Below are positions 43,814 to 55,415 of a stretch of 64,000 bases of DNA, in pieces; positions within the stretch are counted from its first letter, which is position 1, and each line of letters begins with the position of its first letter. Both the position numbers and the translations under genes were made by a program. The stretch comes from Bacteroidales bacterium (GTDB taxonomy: Bacteria; Bacteroidota; Bacteroidia; Bacteroidales; UBA932): the NCBI GenBank assembly GCA_017447265.1, contig JAFSOA010000015.1, forward strand, positions 186,001 to 250,000, given 5' to 3'. Under the pieces are notes generated by a model. The model saw only the letters and a list, made by a program, of their open reading frames with translations. It did no database searches and had not been told where the DNA came from.

Positions 43814-46198
43814 TCAGATCGCTACCTCAACTTCGTGGTATCCAGGCTCGTAAGGGATGAAAACCTTGCCGGGTTTCCCTGTGCAGCGCACGGTAATCTC
43901 GTAGTCCGCATCGCGGAAACGACGGTGCACGCGGTAGTTCCCGTATCGTAGCGGGATGCAGGGCTCGATCAGAAGCCCGTCGTACTGGGGTTTCACGCCC
44001 AGAATGAATTCACTCACACATTTCCAGGTCCAGGCGGCCGTACCGGTCAGCCAACTGTTCTTCCCTTCCCCGGGACGGGCGGCTTCCGCGCCGGCCACCA
44101 TCTGGCAGAACACGTAGGGCTCCACCTTGCGCAGGGACTGGTCCTTCGTGAAGGCAGGCGCAATCTTGCAGTAGTGGCGCCAGGCATCCTCGGCCCTTCC
44201 CGCCATGGCTTCGGCGATGATGACCCAGGGATTGTTGTGGCAGAAGATACCGCCATTCTCTTTGTAGCCTTCCGGATAGGAGGAAATCTCGCCGTAATCG
44301 ATGATATAGCGCGAGAAGGCCGGCGCATTGAGGACCAAGCCGTGTTCGCACTCGAGCAGCTTCACGGAAGCATCCAGGGCCTTGTCGCAAAGCCCCTCTT
44401 CAGCGCCGATGCGGGCCATGCCGCACCAGCCCTGGCTCTCGATGAATATCTGGCTGCCTTCGCTCTCACGGGAGCCGATCTTCCGGCCATAAAAGTCATA
44501 GGCGCGGAGGAACCACTCGCCGTCCCATCCATATTGCCGGACGGCCTCTTCCATGGCGCGCACAGCGGTGTGCACTTCCTCTGCAGCCGCATCGCCCAGG
44601 CGGTCCAGCAACACGGCGAAGTCCTTCCCCTCTGCAACGAAAAGGCCGGCGATCATCAGGGATTCCGCCTGGCTGCCCTCCGTCTTGTTCTCCGTGGTCT
44701 GGAAGGATTCATCCGGGTTGTCGGAGAAACAGTTCAGGTTGAGGCAGTCGTTCCAGTCGGCCCGGCCGATGAGCGGAAGGCCGTGAGGGCCCAGATTGTC
44801 CGTCACATGGCGGAAACTGATTTTCAAGTGCTCCAGCAGGGAGACTTCGCTGCCCGGCTGATTGTCGAAGGGAACGGCTTCCTTCAGAATGGAAAAATCG
44901 CCCGTTTCCTTCAGATAGGCCACCGTGCCGAAGATGAGCCAGAGCGGATCGTCGTTGAAACCGCCGCCGATGTCATTGTTGCCCCGCTTGGTCAGGGGCT
45001 GGTACTGGTGGTAGCAACCGCCGTCCGGGAACTGGGTGGCGGCGATATCCAGGATGCGCTGACGGGCGCGCTCCGGAATCAGGTGGCAGATGCCTGCAAG
45101 GTCCTGGTTGCTGTCGCGGAAGCCCATGCCCCGGCCGATGCCGCTCTCAAAATAGCTGGCACTGCGGCTGAAGAAGAAGGTGATCATGCACTGGTACTGG
45201 TTCCAGATATTGACCGTGCGGTCCAGTTCAGGGACTTCCGATTCCACGGTAAAACGGCTGAGAAGTCCGTCCCAAAAGGCCTTGAGCCGGGCAAAAGCGG
45301 CATCCACCTGGGCAGGACTGGCAAAAGCTCGCATCATCTCCCGGGCCGGCGCCTTGTTGATGACAGCCGGCGCCGCGAATTTGGCCTCCGGCGGGTTTTC
45401 CACATAGCCCAGCACAAAAACGAGTTCCTCCGTAGCACCGGGTTCCAGCGTGAGGTCGAAGCGGGGCGCCGCCACAGGGCTCCAGCCGTGGGCCATGGAC
45501 TGGCCCGATGTTCCGGCCAGCACCTGCTGCGGAGCCTCGAAGCCGTTATACAGTCCGATAAAACTTTCCCGGTCCGTATCGAAACCGTCGAACGGCCGGT
45601 TGGCGCCATAGAAGGCATAATGGTCGCGGCGCTCACGGTATTCTGTCTTGTGGTAGATGGCATCTGCTTCCACTTCCACCTCCCCGGTGGAGAAGTTGCG
45701 CTGGAAGTTTTCCATGTCGGTGGAGGCATTCCAGAGACACCACTCCAGAAAAGCGTAAAAATGGAAGAACTTGCGGGCGGCCCCGGTGTTGGTCAGCCGG
45801 ATCCGGTGCACTTCGCATCGGTGACCGATAGGGACGAAAAAGAGTTCGCTGACCCTCAGGCCGTCCTTCTCACCCGTGATGCGGGTGTAGCCCATGCCGT
45901 GGCGACACTCATAGAAATCCAACGGCGTCTTGCACGGCTTCCAGCCCGGATTCCAGACGTTCGCGCCGTCCTTGATGTAGAAATAGCGACCGCCGGCATC
46001 CATGGGCACGCCATTGTAGCGGTAGCGCAGGATGCGGCGATATTTGGCGTCCCTGCAGAAGCAATAGCCGCCGGCCGTATTGGAAATCAGGGAGAAGAAA
46101 TCCTCCGTTCCCATATAATTGATCCAGGGCCAAGGGGTATCGGGCCGGGTGATCACATATTCGCGCGAAGCGTCGTCAAAATGTCCGAAATCGTTCAT
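43814..46198 (-). CDS. GH94 cellobiose/cello-oligosaccharide phosphorylase
   Basis: This 794-aa cytosolic enzyme splits a beta-1,4-glucoside with phosphate to give glucose-1-phosphate. Family marks are the N-terminal sandwich PWPWINYMG and [13 protein letters not shown] and the catalytic acid Asp in [11 protein letters not shown] near residue 360. Phosphate-site features are [26 protein letters not shown] and the [11 protein letters not shown] segment. No signal peptide is present. It is the last gene of the 12-gene run, behind a GPH symporter. Cellobiose is the default substrate, but other beta-glucosides are possible. Confidence 0.93.
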   Translation of the reverse strand: MNDFGHFDDASREYVITRPDTPWPWINYMGTEDFFSLISNTAGGYCFCRDAKYRRILRYRYNGVPMDAGGRYFYIKDGANVWNPGWKPCKTPLDFYECRHGMGYTRITGEKDGLRVSELFFVPIGHRCEVHRIRLTNTGAARKFFHFYAFLEWCLWNASTDMENFQRNFSTGEVEVEADAIYHKTEYRERRDHYAFYGANRPFDGFDTDRESFIGLYNGFEAPQQVLAGTSGQSMAHGWSPVAAPRFDLTLEPGATEELVFVLGYVENPPEAKFAAPAVINKAPAREMMRAFASPAQVDAAFARLKAFWDGLLSRFTVESEVPELDRTVNIWNQYQCMITFFFSRSASYFESGIGRGMGFRDSNQDLAGICHLIPERARQRILDIAATQFPDGGCYHQYQPLTKRGNNDIGGGFNDDPLWLIFGTVAYLKETGDFSILKEAVPFDNQPGSEVSLLEHLKISFRHVTDNLGPHGLPLIGRADWNDCLNLNCFSDNPDESFQTTENKTEGSQAESLMIAGLFVAEGKDFAVLLDRLGDAAAEEVHTAVRAMEEAVRQYGWDGEWFLRAYDFYGRKIGSRESEGSQIFIESQGWCGMARIGAEEGLCDKALDASVKLLECEHGLVLNAPAFSRYIIDYGEISSYPEGYKENGGIFCHNNPWVIIAEAMAGRAEDAWRHYCKIAPAFTKDQSLRKVEPYVFCQMVAGAEAARPGEGKNSWLTGTAAWTWKCVSEFILGVKPQYDGLLIEPCIPLRYGNYRVHRRFRDADYEITVRCTGKPGKVFIPYEPGYHEVEVAI

Positions 46199-46212
46199 GT
46201 CGGTAAAGGGCC

Positions 46213-47556
46213 TTACTTTTTGATAGGATAGAAGCGCAGCAGCAGAAGGATCAGCAATGCAATGGCCGCGGGAAAGAGCGAGAAGATCGACCAGATCATC
46301 TTCTGGACAGCCGGTTCATTCGTAATGGTGACGACCGTCTGTCCCGTCGCGGGATCGGTGCCCGAAATGAAGCCGGCGATGCCGAGCAGCATGGCCACCA
46401 GCGCGCCGGAAATGGCCGATCCGAACTTCTGGGCCATGGTTCCCGAAGAGAAGATGAGGCCCGTCGAAGAAGTGCCGTTCTTTTCAGTGGCAAAGTCGGC
46501 CACATCGGCATACATCGACCACAACAGCGGCGAATAGAAGCCGATGCCGATGGAGGTCAGGATGACCATGGCGATCATCAGCCAGATGTACTTCGGATCC
46601 ATCGGGATGAAGAAGAAGGCGATCGAGGTCACGGCGCAGATGACGGCCGACCAGGCGAACGCCTTCCGTTTGGAACCTACCCACTTCGTGAAACGGGGCG
46701 AGAGGCCGCCGAAAATCATGCAGGTCACTTCGCCGAAGGTCATGAACACCGTATAGTTGATGATCAGGCCGGAAACGGTGACATCACCGTGCAGGCAGTA
46801 TTCCAGCATGTAACCCGCCACCGCATAGCGGAATCCGTTGAAGAAATTGGTGCAGATGCCGATGAGCGTCAAGTAGATCCACGGTTTGTTGCGGAACAGG
46901 TCGGCGAAGGGCTTGAACGAGAATTTCTCGGCGCGGACGGGTTTCAGCCGCTCCTTCGTCAGCAGGCCGCAGGCCAGGGTACCCAGCGCGGCCACGCCGC
47001 CGAGAACGGCGCCCAGCACGGCATACTGGTGCTGTTCAGTACCTCCTACCAGTTTCTGCAGGTACGGGAACGAGAGCAAGGTAACGAAACCCATGGCGTA
47101 GGCGCCCACCATACGGAACGAGGAGAACTGGTTCTTCTCGTTGTCGTCGGGTGTCATCACGCCCAGCAGCGAACCGTACGGCACATTGACGGCGGTATAG
47201 ACGACCATCATCAGCAGGTACATCGAATAGGCGTAGATGCGTTTGCCCACAGGCCCCAGTTCGGGCGTATACAGCAGCAGGGCGAAGACCAGGCCCAGGG
47301 GAATGGCGCCGAAAATGAGCCAGGGGCGGTAGGTTCCCCAGCGCGACTGCGTACGGTCGGCCAGCGCGCCCATCATCGGGTCGGTGACCACGTCGAAGAG
47401 GCGGGCAACCAGCATCAGGGTGGCCGTGTCTGCCACGGTCAGGCCGAAGATATTGGTAAAGAACAGGGGGAATGCGATGGACATGACCTTCCAGGTGATG
47501 CCGCCCGCGGCGGCGTCGCCCAACGCGTAACCGATTTTTTCAGAGAGTTTTGCCAT
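46213..47556 (-). CDS. GPH-family sugar:cation symporter (MFS)
   Basis: This 447-aa, 12-helix transporter of the glycoside-pentoside-hexuronide group has the hallmark [18 protein letters not shown] at the start, [15 protein letters not shown] after helix 2 and [10 protein letters not shown] near residue 125. It lies between the AGE epimerase and the GH94 phosphorylase genes. Both enzymes use imported beta-linked disaccharides, so mannobiose or cellobiose are the likely cargo. In the B. fragilis mannobiose cluster an analogous transporter is present. Confidence 0.92.
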   Translation of the reverse strand: MAKLSEKIGYALGDAAAGGITWKVMSIAFPLFFTNIFGLTVADTATLMLVARLFDVVTDPMMGALADRTQSRWGTYRPWLIFGAIPLGLVFALLLYTPELGPVGKRIYAYSMYLLMMVVYTAVNVPYGSLLGVMTPDDNEKNQFSSFRMVGAYAMGFVTLLSFPYLQKLVGGTEQHQYAVLGAVLGGVAALGTLACGLLTKERLKPVRAEKFSFKPFADLFRNKPWIYLTLIGICTNFFNGFRYAVAGYMLEYCLHGDVTVSGLIINYTVFMTFGEVTCMIFGGLSPRFTKWVGSKRKAFAWSAVICAVTSIAFFFIPMDPKYIWLMIAMVILTSIGIGFYSPLLWSMYADVADFATEKNGTSSTGLIFSSGTMAQKFGSAISGALVAMLLGIAGFISGTDPATGQTVVTITNEPAVQKMIWSIFSLFPAAIALLILLLLRFYPIKK

Positions 47557-47573
47557 TGGTTTAGTATTTTTAT

Positions 47574-47644
47574 AGATTCTTCGTCGCTATGCTCCTCAGA
47601 ATGACAGTCGATGATCCTGTCATTCTGAGCGAAGCGAAGAATCT
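47574..47644. repeat. 71-bp hairpin repeat inside the operon
   Basis: AGATTCTTCG (left end) and CGAAGAATCT (right end) frame a long imperfect hairpin whose right arm is the same sequence as at 21625-21652. It lies in the only gap above 30 bp in the 12-gene run and forms the TAG stop of the epimerase gene. It could dampen transcription of the two genes behind it. Confidence 0.8.
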
Positions 47645-48824
47645 AATCAAACAAATTCATAATTTCCAAACACATTCTTGCGTTGTGGTAGGGACATTTC
47701 CAGAACCCGGCTTTCGGGCTCGCCAGGTCGGGTTTGCCGTCGGGCAGGACGGCCCAGTACCACTCCCCTTTCTTCCGGTCCACGAGATGATCGCGGATGT
47801 AGTTCCAACAGGCGATGGCACGGTCCGCCGCCGCCATGTCACCCTGGTATTTCCAAAGCCAGAGATTGCCCACCACCGTTTCAGCCTGGACCCACCACTG
47901 ACGGGAATCGTCGACTGTTCCGTCGGGCAGTTTCTCGTACAGCATCGAGCCGTCGGGCAGCAGGCCCTCGTTGCCTGCCCTGCCGAGTGCAGCCGCACTC
48001 GCCCGCACCCGGTTGACGACAGCGAAGTCGCGGGTCGCCAGCGCACACTCCAGCAGCAGCCAGGACGTTTCGATGTCGTGGCCATAGGAAACGGCGCCGG
48101 GCAGCACGCGCCAGTCGCGCCGGAAATAGAGTTGCAGGTGGCCGTCAGGCCCCATGATGCGCGTGCAGGTCAGCTCGATCAGGTGTTCCAGCGCAGATTT
48201 GAGCGAAGGATCCGCCCATACCTGATAGAGATTGGCGTAGCCCTCCATCAGGTGGAGGTGCGAATTCATCGTCTTGTCGGCGTTGATGTCGTGGGCCGAG
48301 AGCGACATGTCGGCGAGCGGCTGGAAATCCCGTGCGAGCGCCTCCAGGTATCCGCCGTTCTCGGGATCGGCGAAATGGGCCTCCGTCATCCGGAAAAGGT
48401 CGATGGCCGCTTCCAGCGTCCGGGCGTCATGTGTCGCCTTGTAAAGTTCGCTGAGTCCGTAAATGGCAAAGCCCTGGGCATAAAGCTGTTTCTTGCTTTC
48501 CAGGGGCTCCCCCGCCGCCGTGACGCTCCAGTAGACGCCGCTGTACTCCGGGTCGAAAAAATGGTCCAGGAACCAGTCGCGGGCCGCTTCGGCCGCAGCC
48601 AGGTACGCAGGATGCCGCAGGCGGCGATAGGCCGCGGCGAACGCCCAGATGATACGGGCGTTCAGGATGACGCCGCGGGGTGCATCGGGCACGATCTCGC
48701 CCGATGCACGCACTTCTCCATAGAAGCCGCCCCGCGGGTCACGCAAGCCCAGCCAGAAGTCCAGAATGTTGTCTTTCAGGACTTCGGCTGTCTCTTGCAG
48801 AAAAAGTTCGGTTTTAGTAGTCAT
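47643..48824 (-). CDS. AGE-family epimerase (cellobiose/mannobiose 2-epimerase)
   Basis: This 393-aa cytosolic enzyme of the N-acylglucosamine 2-epimerase fold has the catalytic histidine regions MNSHLHLMEGYANLY and SYGHDIETSWLL and AETVVGNLW near the C-terminus, as in cellobiose 2-epimerases. The enzyme turns mannobiose into mannosyl-glucose, the substrate of the GH130 enzyme in the same run. Start MTTKTELFLQET overlaps the GH3 stop (TGATG). The longer frame from 48923 lies inside GH3 and is rejected. The mannobiose role is inferred from context. Confidence 0.92.
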   Translation of the reverse strand: MTTKTELFLQETAEVLKDNILDFWLGLRDPRGGFYGEVRASGEIVPDAPRGVILNARIIWAFAAAYRRLRHPAYLAAAEAARDWFLDHFFDPEYSGVYWSVTAAGEPLESKKQLYAQGFAIYGLSELYKATHDARTLEAAIDLFRMTEAHFADPENGGYLEALARDFQPLADMSLSAHDINADKTMNSHLHLMEGYANLYQVWADPSLKSALEHLIELTCTRIMGPDGHLQLYFRRDWRVLPGAVSYGHDIETSWLLLECALATRDFAVVNRVRASAAALGRAGNEGLLPDGSMLYEKLPDGTVDDSRQWWVQAETVVGNLWLWKYQGDMAAADRAIACWNYIRDHLVDRKKGEWYWAVLPDGKPDLASPKAGFWKCPYHNARMCLEIMNLFD

Positions 48825-51142
48825 CAAATGTTCGGTGTATCCCAGACTTTTGTTTCCGTACAGTTCACCAGCACACCCAGGCCACCACAGGCAAGGCGGA
48901 ACGCGCCCTTCTCGAGGCGCCACTTGCCGTCGGCACCGACAAAGGCCAGCTCATGGGCCGGCAGTTCGAAGGTCACGACCTTCGACTCGCCGGGCTGGAG
49001 CTCGATCTTCTCGAAGCCACGGAGGCGCTTCACGTCGGGAATCAGCGAAGCCACCAGGTCGGAACTGTAGAGCAGCACGGCCTCTTTGCCGGCACGGTCG
49101 CCGGTATTGGTCACTTTCACCGACACCTGAAGATCATCGCCCGCCTTGAAAGACTCGCGGTCGACCTGTATGTCGCTGTAGCTGAACGTCGTGTAGCTCA
49201 GGCCATAGCCGAAAGGCCACTGGACGTCCATGACGGCGTCGTAGTTGTAGGAGCCCTCCATCGTCTCGCGATGCTCGGACACTTTGTAGTCGTAGGTATG
49301 CAGCGAATGGATGTGTTTCGAATATGTGAACGGCAGTTTGCCGGAGAAGTTCTCGTCGCCGGCCAGCAGCGCTGCCAGGGCGTCGCCGCCGTAGTTCGAC
49401 GGGAGCATCACGTCGACCACGGCCTTCACGAGCGGCTCAATGTCACCGATGATGCGCGGACGGCCTTCATTCAAGACCAGCACGATGGGCTTGCCGGTCG
49501 CCGCCAGCGCACGCACCAGGTCTTTCTGATTGGGCGAGAGGTTCAGGTCGTCGGTGTTGCCGGGTGTCTCGCAATACGAGTTCTCTCCCACGCAGCAGAC
49601 CACAACGTCGACGGCACGCGCCGCGGCAACGGCTTGCGGAATGCCCACCGCCTTGTCCAGCATCCAGAGAAACGGCGTCTCGTCGTATACCACGCCCGGC
49701 ACATAGGTCACGCGCGGGAAACGCTGCTGCATGGCCTCCACGATGGTATTGTACTGCGGTGCGAATTCGTCGGCGGAACCCTGCCAGCGATAAGACCAGC
49801 CACCGTTCAGCGCACGGAGCGAGTTGGCGTTCGGGCCGCAGACCAGGATGCGCTCCGTACCCTTGAGCGGCAGGAGCCGGCCTTCATTCTTGAGCAGGAC
49901 CTCCGACTCGACGGCGGCGTCATACGACTCTTTGGCGAAACGCTCGCAGCAGAAATCCGGATATTCGTAGTCCCAGGTCGGGTTTTCGAAGAGACCCAGA
50001 CGCACTTTCAGGCGCAGGACGCGACGCACCGCATCGTCGATGCGCGACATCGGGATCTCGCCTTTCTCGGCCAGGTCCACAATCACATTCACGCATTCCG
50101 GATCGTAAGGATCCATGATCATGTCGATACCGGCGTTGATGCCGAGGGCAACGGCCTCGCGCTTGTCGGCAGCCACATGGTCGCGGGTATAGAGGTTGTC
50201 GATATCGGCCCAGTCGGTCACCAGCATGCCGTCCCAGTTCAGTTCATCCTTGGCCCAGCCGCTGAGCAGCACGGCGTTGGCATGCGTAGGGATGCCGTTG
50301 ATCGAGGCTGAGTTCACCATGGCAGTGAGGGCTCCGGCCTGGAAGCACTCCTTGAACGGACGGAAGTATTTCTCACGAAGGTCATTTTCAGCGATATAGG
50401 CCGGTGTACGGTCCTTGCCGGAAAGCGGCACGCCGTAGCCCATGAAGTGTTTCAGGCTCACGGCGCAATTCTCGAAACCAATGTGGTTCGGATCGCTGCC
50501 CTGGATGGCGATGGTTTCGATGCGGGACATCTCTGCCTGAAGGTACGGGTCCTCGCCCCAGCTTTCCCACTGGCGCGGCCAGCGCGGGTCGCGGCCCAGG
50601 TCCATCACGGGAGAGAACACCCACGGCACCTGGGCGGCACGCGTCTCGTAGGCCATGGCACGGCCCATCGCGAAGGCATAGTCGCGGTTGAAGGTCGCAC
50701 CCAGGTTGATCTCCTGGGGATAGAGCGAACCTTCGACCAGATAGGAGGCGCCGTGGATCATGTCGAGGCCATAGATGCACGGGATGCCCAGCACCTCCAT
50801 CGATTTATCCTGAATCTGCTTCACCATGGCGGCAGTCTGCTCGCGGGTGTGCGCGCAGTCGTGCATCACGTTGAGAATGGAACCGACCTTGTATTCACCG
50901 ATAATCTTGTCGAGCTTGGCCGGGTCGATGGCCTCGTGGGTATCGTCCTCGATGGTCATGATGGTCAGCTGGACCAGCTGGCCGGCTTTCTCCTTCAGGG
51001 TCATATCTTTCAGGACCTGCTCCACCTTCGCTTCCACCTCTGCATTGTGCGCGATGGCGGGTTCGACGGAGGGTTTGGAGCTGCAGGCCGCCATTGCCAC
51101 GGTCAGCATGGCTAAGACGGACAGGTATATCAACGATTTCAT
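48824..51142 (-). CDS. bglX: GH3 beta-glucosidase (BglX-like) lipoprotein
   Basis: This 772-aa enzyme starts at MKSLIYLSVLAM and has a lipobox MAACSSK. The TIM barrel carries GIPCIYGLDMIHGASYL and the nucleophile Asp in MLVTDWADID near residue 309. The second domain (ERILVCGPNANSL), the Fn3-like domain (LQVSVKVTNTGDRAGKEAVLLY) and the full length fit BglX. It removes terminal beta-glucose from cello- or xyloglucan-oligosaccharides in the periplasm. Its stop is shared with the epimerase start. Confidence 0.95.
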   Translation of the reverse strand: MKSLIYLSVLAMLTVAMAACSSKPSVEPAIAHNAEVEAKVEQVLKDMTLKEKAGQLVQLTIMTIEDDTHEAIDPAKLDKIIGEYKVGSILNVMHDCAHTREQTAAMVKQIQDKSMEVLGIPCIYGLDMIHGASYLVEGSLYPQEINLGATFNRDYAFAMGRAMAYETRAAQVPWVFSPVMDLGRDPRWPRQWESWGEDPYLQAEMSRIETIAIQGSDPNHIGFENCAVSLKHFMGYGVPLSGKDRTPAYIAENDLREKYFRPFKECFQAGALTAMVNSASINGIPTHANAVLLSGWAKDELNWDGMLVTDWADIDNLYTRDHVAADKREAVALGINAGIDMIMDPYDPECVNVIVDLAEKGEIPMSRIDDAVRRVLRLKVRLGLFENPTWDYEYPDFCCERFAKESYDAAVESEVLLKNEGRLLPLKGTERILVCGPNANSLRALNGGWSYRWQGSADEFAPQYNTIVEAMQQRFPRVTYVPGVVYDETPFLWMLDKAVGIPQAVAAARAVDVVVCCVGENSYCETPGNTDDLNLSPNQKDLVRALAATGKPIVLVLNEGRPRIIGDIEPLVKAVVDVMLPSNYGGDALAALLAGDENFSGKLPFTYSKHIHSLHTYDYKVSEHRETMEGSYNYDAVMDVQWPFGYGLSYTTFSYSDIQVDRESFKAGDDLQVSVKVTNTGDRAGKEAVLLYSSDLVASLIPDVKRLRGFEKIELQPGESKVVTFELPAHELAFVGADGKWRLEKGAFRLACGGLGVLVNCTETKVWDTPNI

Positions 51143-51169
51143 ACGAATCATGGAATTGCGGAATAAGGG

Positions 51170-52618
51170 TTATTTCTTATGGGAACGGTTGCGCCACAGG
51201 GCCGTCATATCTTCGAGGGTCTTGCCCTTGGTCTCGGGCACGAGCCGCCAGACGAAGAGCGCGGCGGCCAGGCAGATCACGCCGTAGAGCGCATAGGCGA
51301 AGAAATGGCCGAAGCTGTCGCCCATGGTGCCCAGTTTCATGTTGTACATCGGCACGAAGGTGCTGGAAACGATGAAATTAAAGATCCACTGGAACGCCAC
51401 TGCCAGGGCCGTCGCTTGGCTGCGGATGGTGTTGGGGAAGATCTCGGAGATATACACCCAGCAGATCGGACCCCAGCTGAACATGAAGCAGGCACTGTAG
51501 ACCATGATGCTGATGACCGGGATGATCGCGGGCAGCGTCACGACATTCGACAGGGCTACGCCCAACGCACCGACGGCCATGCCGAGCGAGCCCGTGATGA
51601 GCAGCGGCTTTCGGCCGATTTTTTCCACGGTGAACACCGCCACCAGCGTAAAAGTGATGTTGATGATGCCCATGATCACCGTAAAAAGCATGTTGTTGCT
51701 CACGCCCATCGACTCGAAGATGCGCGGTGCGAAATAGAGCACGGCGTTGATGCCGATCACCTGCTGGAATACCGAGAGCATGCAGCCGATGAAGATAACC
51801 ATGAAGCCGTAGGCGAACAGATGCTCCCTTTTTTCGACGACCGTCTCCTTGATGTCATGCAGGATGACCTTGGCCTGCTCCTCACCGTTGATGCGGGTGA
51901 GGATCTTGAGCGCCTTCTTGTCGAGGCCCAGGATCACCAGGTGACGCGGTGACTCGGGCACCATCAGGATGAGCAGCGCGAAGAGCGCAGCCGGGAAGGC
52001 CTCCGACACAAACATGTTGCGCCAGCCCACCGTATTGGTCCATTCCACGATCATCGGATCGTTCTTGTGCGACTGGATGATGAGAAAATTGACGAAATAG
52101 ACCACCAGCTGGCCGAAAATGATGGCGAACTGGTTCCACGACACGAGCTTGCCGCGCTGGTTGGCCGGTGAAACCTCGGCGATGTACATCGGGCAGATGG
52201 CCGAAGCCAGGCCTACGCCAATACCGCCGATGATGCGGTAGATGACGAACGCCGTCAGGACGCCCCGGCTCGCAACGCCGGACTCAAAAAAGAGGAACTC
52301 CGGGCTGTAGGAGCCCAGCGCACTCAGCAGGAAGAGGATACCGGCGATCTCCAGCGAGCGGCGACGGCCGATGCGCGAGGAAAGGATACCGGACAGCAGG
52401 GCGCCGACAATGCAGCCGATCAGGGCGCTGGAAGTCGTAAAGCCGTGCAGGGCGTCGGTATAGTTGAAGTCGCTTGCCGTCTGGAAGAAGGCCTGCAGGC
52501 CCTTTTCCGCACCGGAGATGACGGCCGTATCGTAACCGAACAGCAGGCCGCCCAGCACTGCCACCAGCACGATGCTGATGAGGTACCACGGTTGGCCTTC
52601 TTGTTTACGCTGGCTCAT
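51170..52618 (-). CDS. xylE: Sugar porter MFS, xylose:H+ symporter type
   Basis: This 482-aa, 12-helix sugar porter has the family signatures GRRRSLEIAG after helix 2, PESPRHL after helix 6, the QQVIGINAVLYFAP substrate helix and PETKGK at the end. These match XylE-like H+ symporters. It lies 3 bp after xylA, and the whole xylose set is in the order xylB-xylA-xylE along the transcript. D-xylose is the most likely substrate, released by the GH31 enzyme. Confidence 0.93.
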   Translation of the reverse strand: MSQRKQEGQPWYLISIVLVAVLGGLLFGYDTAVISGAEKGLQAFFQTASDFNYTDALHGFTTSSALIGCIVGALLSGILSSRIGRRRSLEIAGILFLLSALGSYSPEFLFFESGVASRGVLTAFVIYRIIGGIGVGLASAICPMYIAEVSPANQRGKLVSWNQFAIIFGQLVVYFVNFLIIQSHKNDPMIVEWTNTVGWRNMFVSEAFPAALFALLILMVPESPRHLVILGLDKKALKILTRINGEEQAKVILHDIKETVVEKREHLFAYGFMVIFIGCMLSVFQQVIGINAVLYFAPRIFESMGVSNNMLFTVIMGIINITFTLVAVFTVEKIGRKPLLITGSLGMAVGALGVALSNVVTLPAIIPVISIMVYSACFMFSWGPICWVYISEIFPNTIRSQATALAVAFQWIFNFIVSSTFVPMYNMKLGTMGDSFGHFFAYALYGVICLAAALFVWRLVPETKGKTLEDMTALWRNRSHKK

Positions 52619-52621
52619 GGG

Positions 52622-53938
52622 TTATTTGCTATAGAGTGCGACAAGCGTCTCGTAGAGTTCCTGTTTGCCGGAAATCTGCTTCGGTTCTCCGTTCGCCTTG
52701 GCATAGGCCACGATGTCTTCGAGCGTCAGCTTGCCTTCCTCGTATTCCTTGCCTTTGCCGCTGTCGAAAGAAGCGTAACGCTCCTTGACCATCTTCGGAA
52801 TAGCGCTCTCCTCCAGGATGGCGGCCGCATTGACCAATGCGCGGGCCATGGCGTCCATGGCGCTGATGTGCGCGATGAAAATGTCTTCGGGATCGGTGGA
52901 GTTGCGGCGCAGCTTGGCATCGAAATTCGAGCCGCCGGGTGCCAGGCCACCGTTGCGGATGATCTGGAGCATGGAAAGGGTCAGCTCGAAGTTGTCGATC
53001 GGGAACTGGTCGGTATCCCAGCCGTTCTGTGCGTCACCGCGGTTGGCGTCGATGCTGCCCAGCATACCGTGATCCACGGCGCAGGCCAGTTCGTGTTCGA
53101 AGGTGTGGCCCGCCAGCGTGGCATGGTTCACCTCGATATTGACCTTGAAGTCCTTGTCTAGACCGTGGCGGTGCAGGAAACCGATGACAGTTTCCGTATC
53201 CTGGTCGTACTGGTGTTTCGTCGGTTCCATCGGCTTGGGCTCGATCAGGAAGGTACCCTTGAAGCCGTGGGCGCGGCCATAGTCGCGGGCCAGGGACAGC
53301 AGGCGGCCCAGGTGCTCTTTCTCACGCTTCATCTGGGTGTTGAGCAGGCTCGTGTAGCCTTCGCGGCCACCCCAGAACACATAGTTCTCGCCGCCCAGCT
53401 TGATGGTGGCGTCGATGGCGTTCTTGATCTGGACGGCAGCGCGGGCCAGCACGGCGAAGTCCGGGTTGGTGGCGGCGCCGTTCATGTAACGCTTGTGGCC
53501 GAACACGTTGGCCGTTCCCCAGAGATTTTTGATGCCAGTGGCTTTCATCTTCTCGAGCAGATAGTCCGTGATGTCTTTCAGGCGGGCCTCATACTCGGCG
53601 ATGTCGTCGGTATCCTCGATCAGGTCGATGTCGTGGAAACAGAAGAATTCGATACCGAGTTTCTGCATGATCTCGAAACCGGCGTCAGCCTTGGCACGGG
53701 CGCGCTCGTACGGGCATTCGCCCTCGTCCCACGCATAACTGCGGGTCTGGCCGCCGAACTGGTCGCCCGACGCCTGGCCGAGGGTGTGCCACCAAGCCAT
53801 GGCGAAACGCAGCCAGTCTTTCATCTTCTTGCCCATCACCAGACGGTTGGGGTCATAGTAATGGAACGCCATAGGGTTCTTGCTTTCGGGGCCCTCAAAG
53901 GGGATCTTCCCGACGGTAGGGAAATATTCTTTGGTCAT
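52622..53938 (-). CDS. xylA: Xylose isomerase
   Basis: This 438-aa class II xylose isomerase converts D-xylose to D-xylulose. Metal and catalytic residues appear in [29 protein letters not shown] and [16 protein letters not shown], and [18 protein letters not shown]-type segments are present as [11 protein letters not shown]. Cytosolic, of usual length. Separated by 4 bp from xylB and 3 bp from the symporter gene. Confidence 0.98.
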   Translation of the reverse strand: MTKEYFPTVGKIPFEGPESKNPMAFHYYDPNRLVMGKKMKDWLRFAMAWWHTLGQASGDQFGGQTRSYAWDEGECPYERARAKADAGFEIMQKLGIEFFCFHDIDLIEDTDDIAEYEARLKDITDYLLEKMKATGIKNLWGTANVFGHKRYMNGAATNPDFAVLARAAVQIKNAIDATIKLGGENYVFWGGREGYTSLLNTQMKREKEHLGRLLSLARDYGRAHGFKGTFLIEPKPMEPTKHQYDQDTETVIGFLHRHGLDKDFKVNIEVNHATLAGHTFEHELACAVDHGMLGSIDANRGDAQNGWDTDQFPIDNFELTLSMLQIIRNGGLAPGGSNFDAKLRRNSTDPEDIFIAHISAMDAMARALVNAAAILEESAIPKMVKERYASFDSGKGKEYEEGKLTLEDIVAYAKANGEPKQISGKQELYETLVALYSK

Positions 53939-53942
53939 GGTA

Positions 53943-55415
53943 TTATGGTTTTATATATGATTTCCAACGTTCATAAGCTTCGCAGTATTCTTCCCTGCTG
54001 GAAGGTTCCACGACAGCGAGGCGCTCCAGCGTGGAGAAAGCCTCGGCGGCGGAACGGTAAATGCCGGCGCCGATGCCGGCGCCACGGGCCGCGCCCACGG
54101 AGCCGTCGGTGTCGTAGAGTTCGATGGTCGCGCCCGAAACCCCCGCGAGCGTCTCGCGGAAAATCGGCGAGAGAAACATATTGGCCATCCCTGCATGAAT
54201 CTTGTTGACTCGGAGTCCCATCTCTTCCATGATTTCGATGCCGTACTGGAAGGAGAAGACAATCCCCTCCTGTGCGGCGCGGAGCAGGTGGGCACGTCCG
54301 TGACGGTTGAAGTTCACACCGTGGAAGCTGCAGCCCGTGTCACGGTTTTCCAGCATCCGTTCGGCTCCGTTACCGAAAGGCAGGATGGCGATGCCGTCGC
54401 TGCCGACCGGCACCTGGGCCGCCAGGTCGTTCATGGCGGCATAGGAAAGGCCCTCCGGCATGAGGGTACGGCGCACCCAGGCGTTCAGGATGCCGGTGCC
54501 GTTGATGCAGAGCAGCACGCCCAGGCGCGGGTTTTCCGCACTGTGGTTGACATGGGCGAAAGGATTGACGCGCGAAAGCGGGTCATGAGCCACTTGTCCG
54601 ATGACGCCGTAAACCACGCCGGAAGTGCCGGCAGTCGAGGCGATTTCGCCCGGGTTGAGCACGTTCAGGCTCAGAGCGTTGTTGGGCTGGTCGCCGGCGC
54701 GGTAGGTGACCGGGGTGCCAGCCGCGAGGCCGAGTTCCCGGGCGGCTGCCGCGCTGAGCCGGCCCTGGTCGCCGAAAGTGGGCACGACGGGCGCGAGCAA
54801 GTCAGCGTCAAGGCCCATCACTTCAAGCAGGCGCTGCGAAGGCGCATTGTCGGCGAAGTCCCAGAAGATGCCTTCCGACAGGCCGCTGACCGTGGTCGCA
54901 GCCGTTCCGGTCAGGCGCAGGGCAATATAGTCGCCCGGCAGCATGATCTTCCAGATTTTTTCATACAGGGCGGGTTCTTGATCCTTCACCCAGGCCAGCT
55001 TGGCGGCGGTAAAATTGCCAGGCGAATTGAGCAGGTGCGACAGGCACCAGGCCGTGCCCAGTTTCCGGAAGGCACGCTGTCCATAGGGAACAGCGCGGGA
55101 ATCGCACCAGATAATGGAAGGACGCAGGGGTTTCCCGGCCCGGTCGACGCAGACCAGCCCGTGCATCTGGTAAGAGATGCCGATGGCCTTGATGTCGACG
55201 GGAGCCACCCTGCTTTCTGCCAGGACCGCTGCCGTGGCCTGTTTCAGGTAGAACCACCAGGCATCCGGATCCTGTTCCGCCCAACCGGGCTGTGCCGAGG
55301 CGATGGGTGCCTCCTGCGGCGGGAAAAACGCCGAAGCGGTACACTTGCCCGTGGCGGCCTCTACCAGGGAGGCTTTTACGGACGAACTGCCGATATCGTA
55401 ACCCAACAAGTACAT
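53943..55415 (-). CDS. xylB: Xylulokinase (FGGY family)
   Basis: This 490-aa carbohydrate kinase phosphorylates D-xylulose. The N-terminal [15 protein letters not shown] is the actin-like phosphate loop, [10 protein letters not shown] carries the family sugar-site residues, and the C-terminal FGGY domain has [20 protein letters not shown]. It is followed by xylA after 4 bp. Its first 40 bases overlap the end of the GH2 gene in another frame, consistent with coupled translation. Confidence 0.93.
   Translation of the reverse strand: MYLLGYDIGSSSVKASLVEAATGKCTASAFFPPQEAPIASAQPGWAEQDPDAWWFYLKQATAAVLAESRVAPVDIKAIGISYQMHGLVCVDRAGKPLRPSIIWCDSRAVPYGQRAFRKLGTAWCLSHLLNSPGNFTAAKLAWVKDQEPALYEKIWKIMLPGDYIALRLTGTAATTVSGLSEGIFWDFADNAPSQRLLEVMGLDADLLAPVVPTFGDQGRLSAAAARELGLAAGTPVTYRAGDQPNNALSLNVLNPGEIASTAGTSGVVYGVIGQVAHDPLSRVNPFAHVNHSAENPRLGVLLCINGTGILNAWVRRTLMPEGLSYAAMNDLAAQVPVGSDGIAILPFGNGAERMLENRDTGCSFHGVNFNRHGRAHLLRAAQEGIVFSFQYGIEIMEEMGLRVNKIHAGMANMFLSPIFRETLAGVSGATIELYDTDGSVGAARGAGIGAGIYRSAAEAFSTLERLAVVEPSSREEYCEAYERWKSYIKP

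Noticed and set aside
47589-49070. A 493-codon plus-strand frame opposite the epimerase and GH3 genes
   Set aside because: Overlaps two clear enzymes on the other strand and has no family features.
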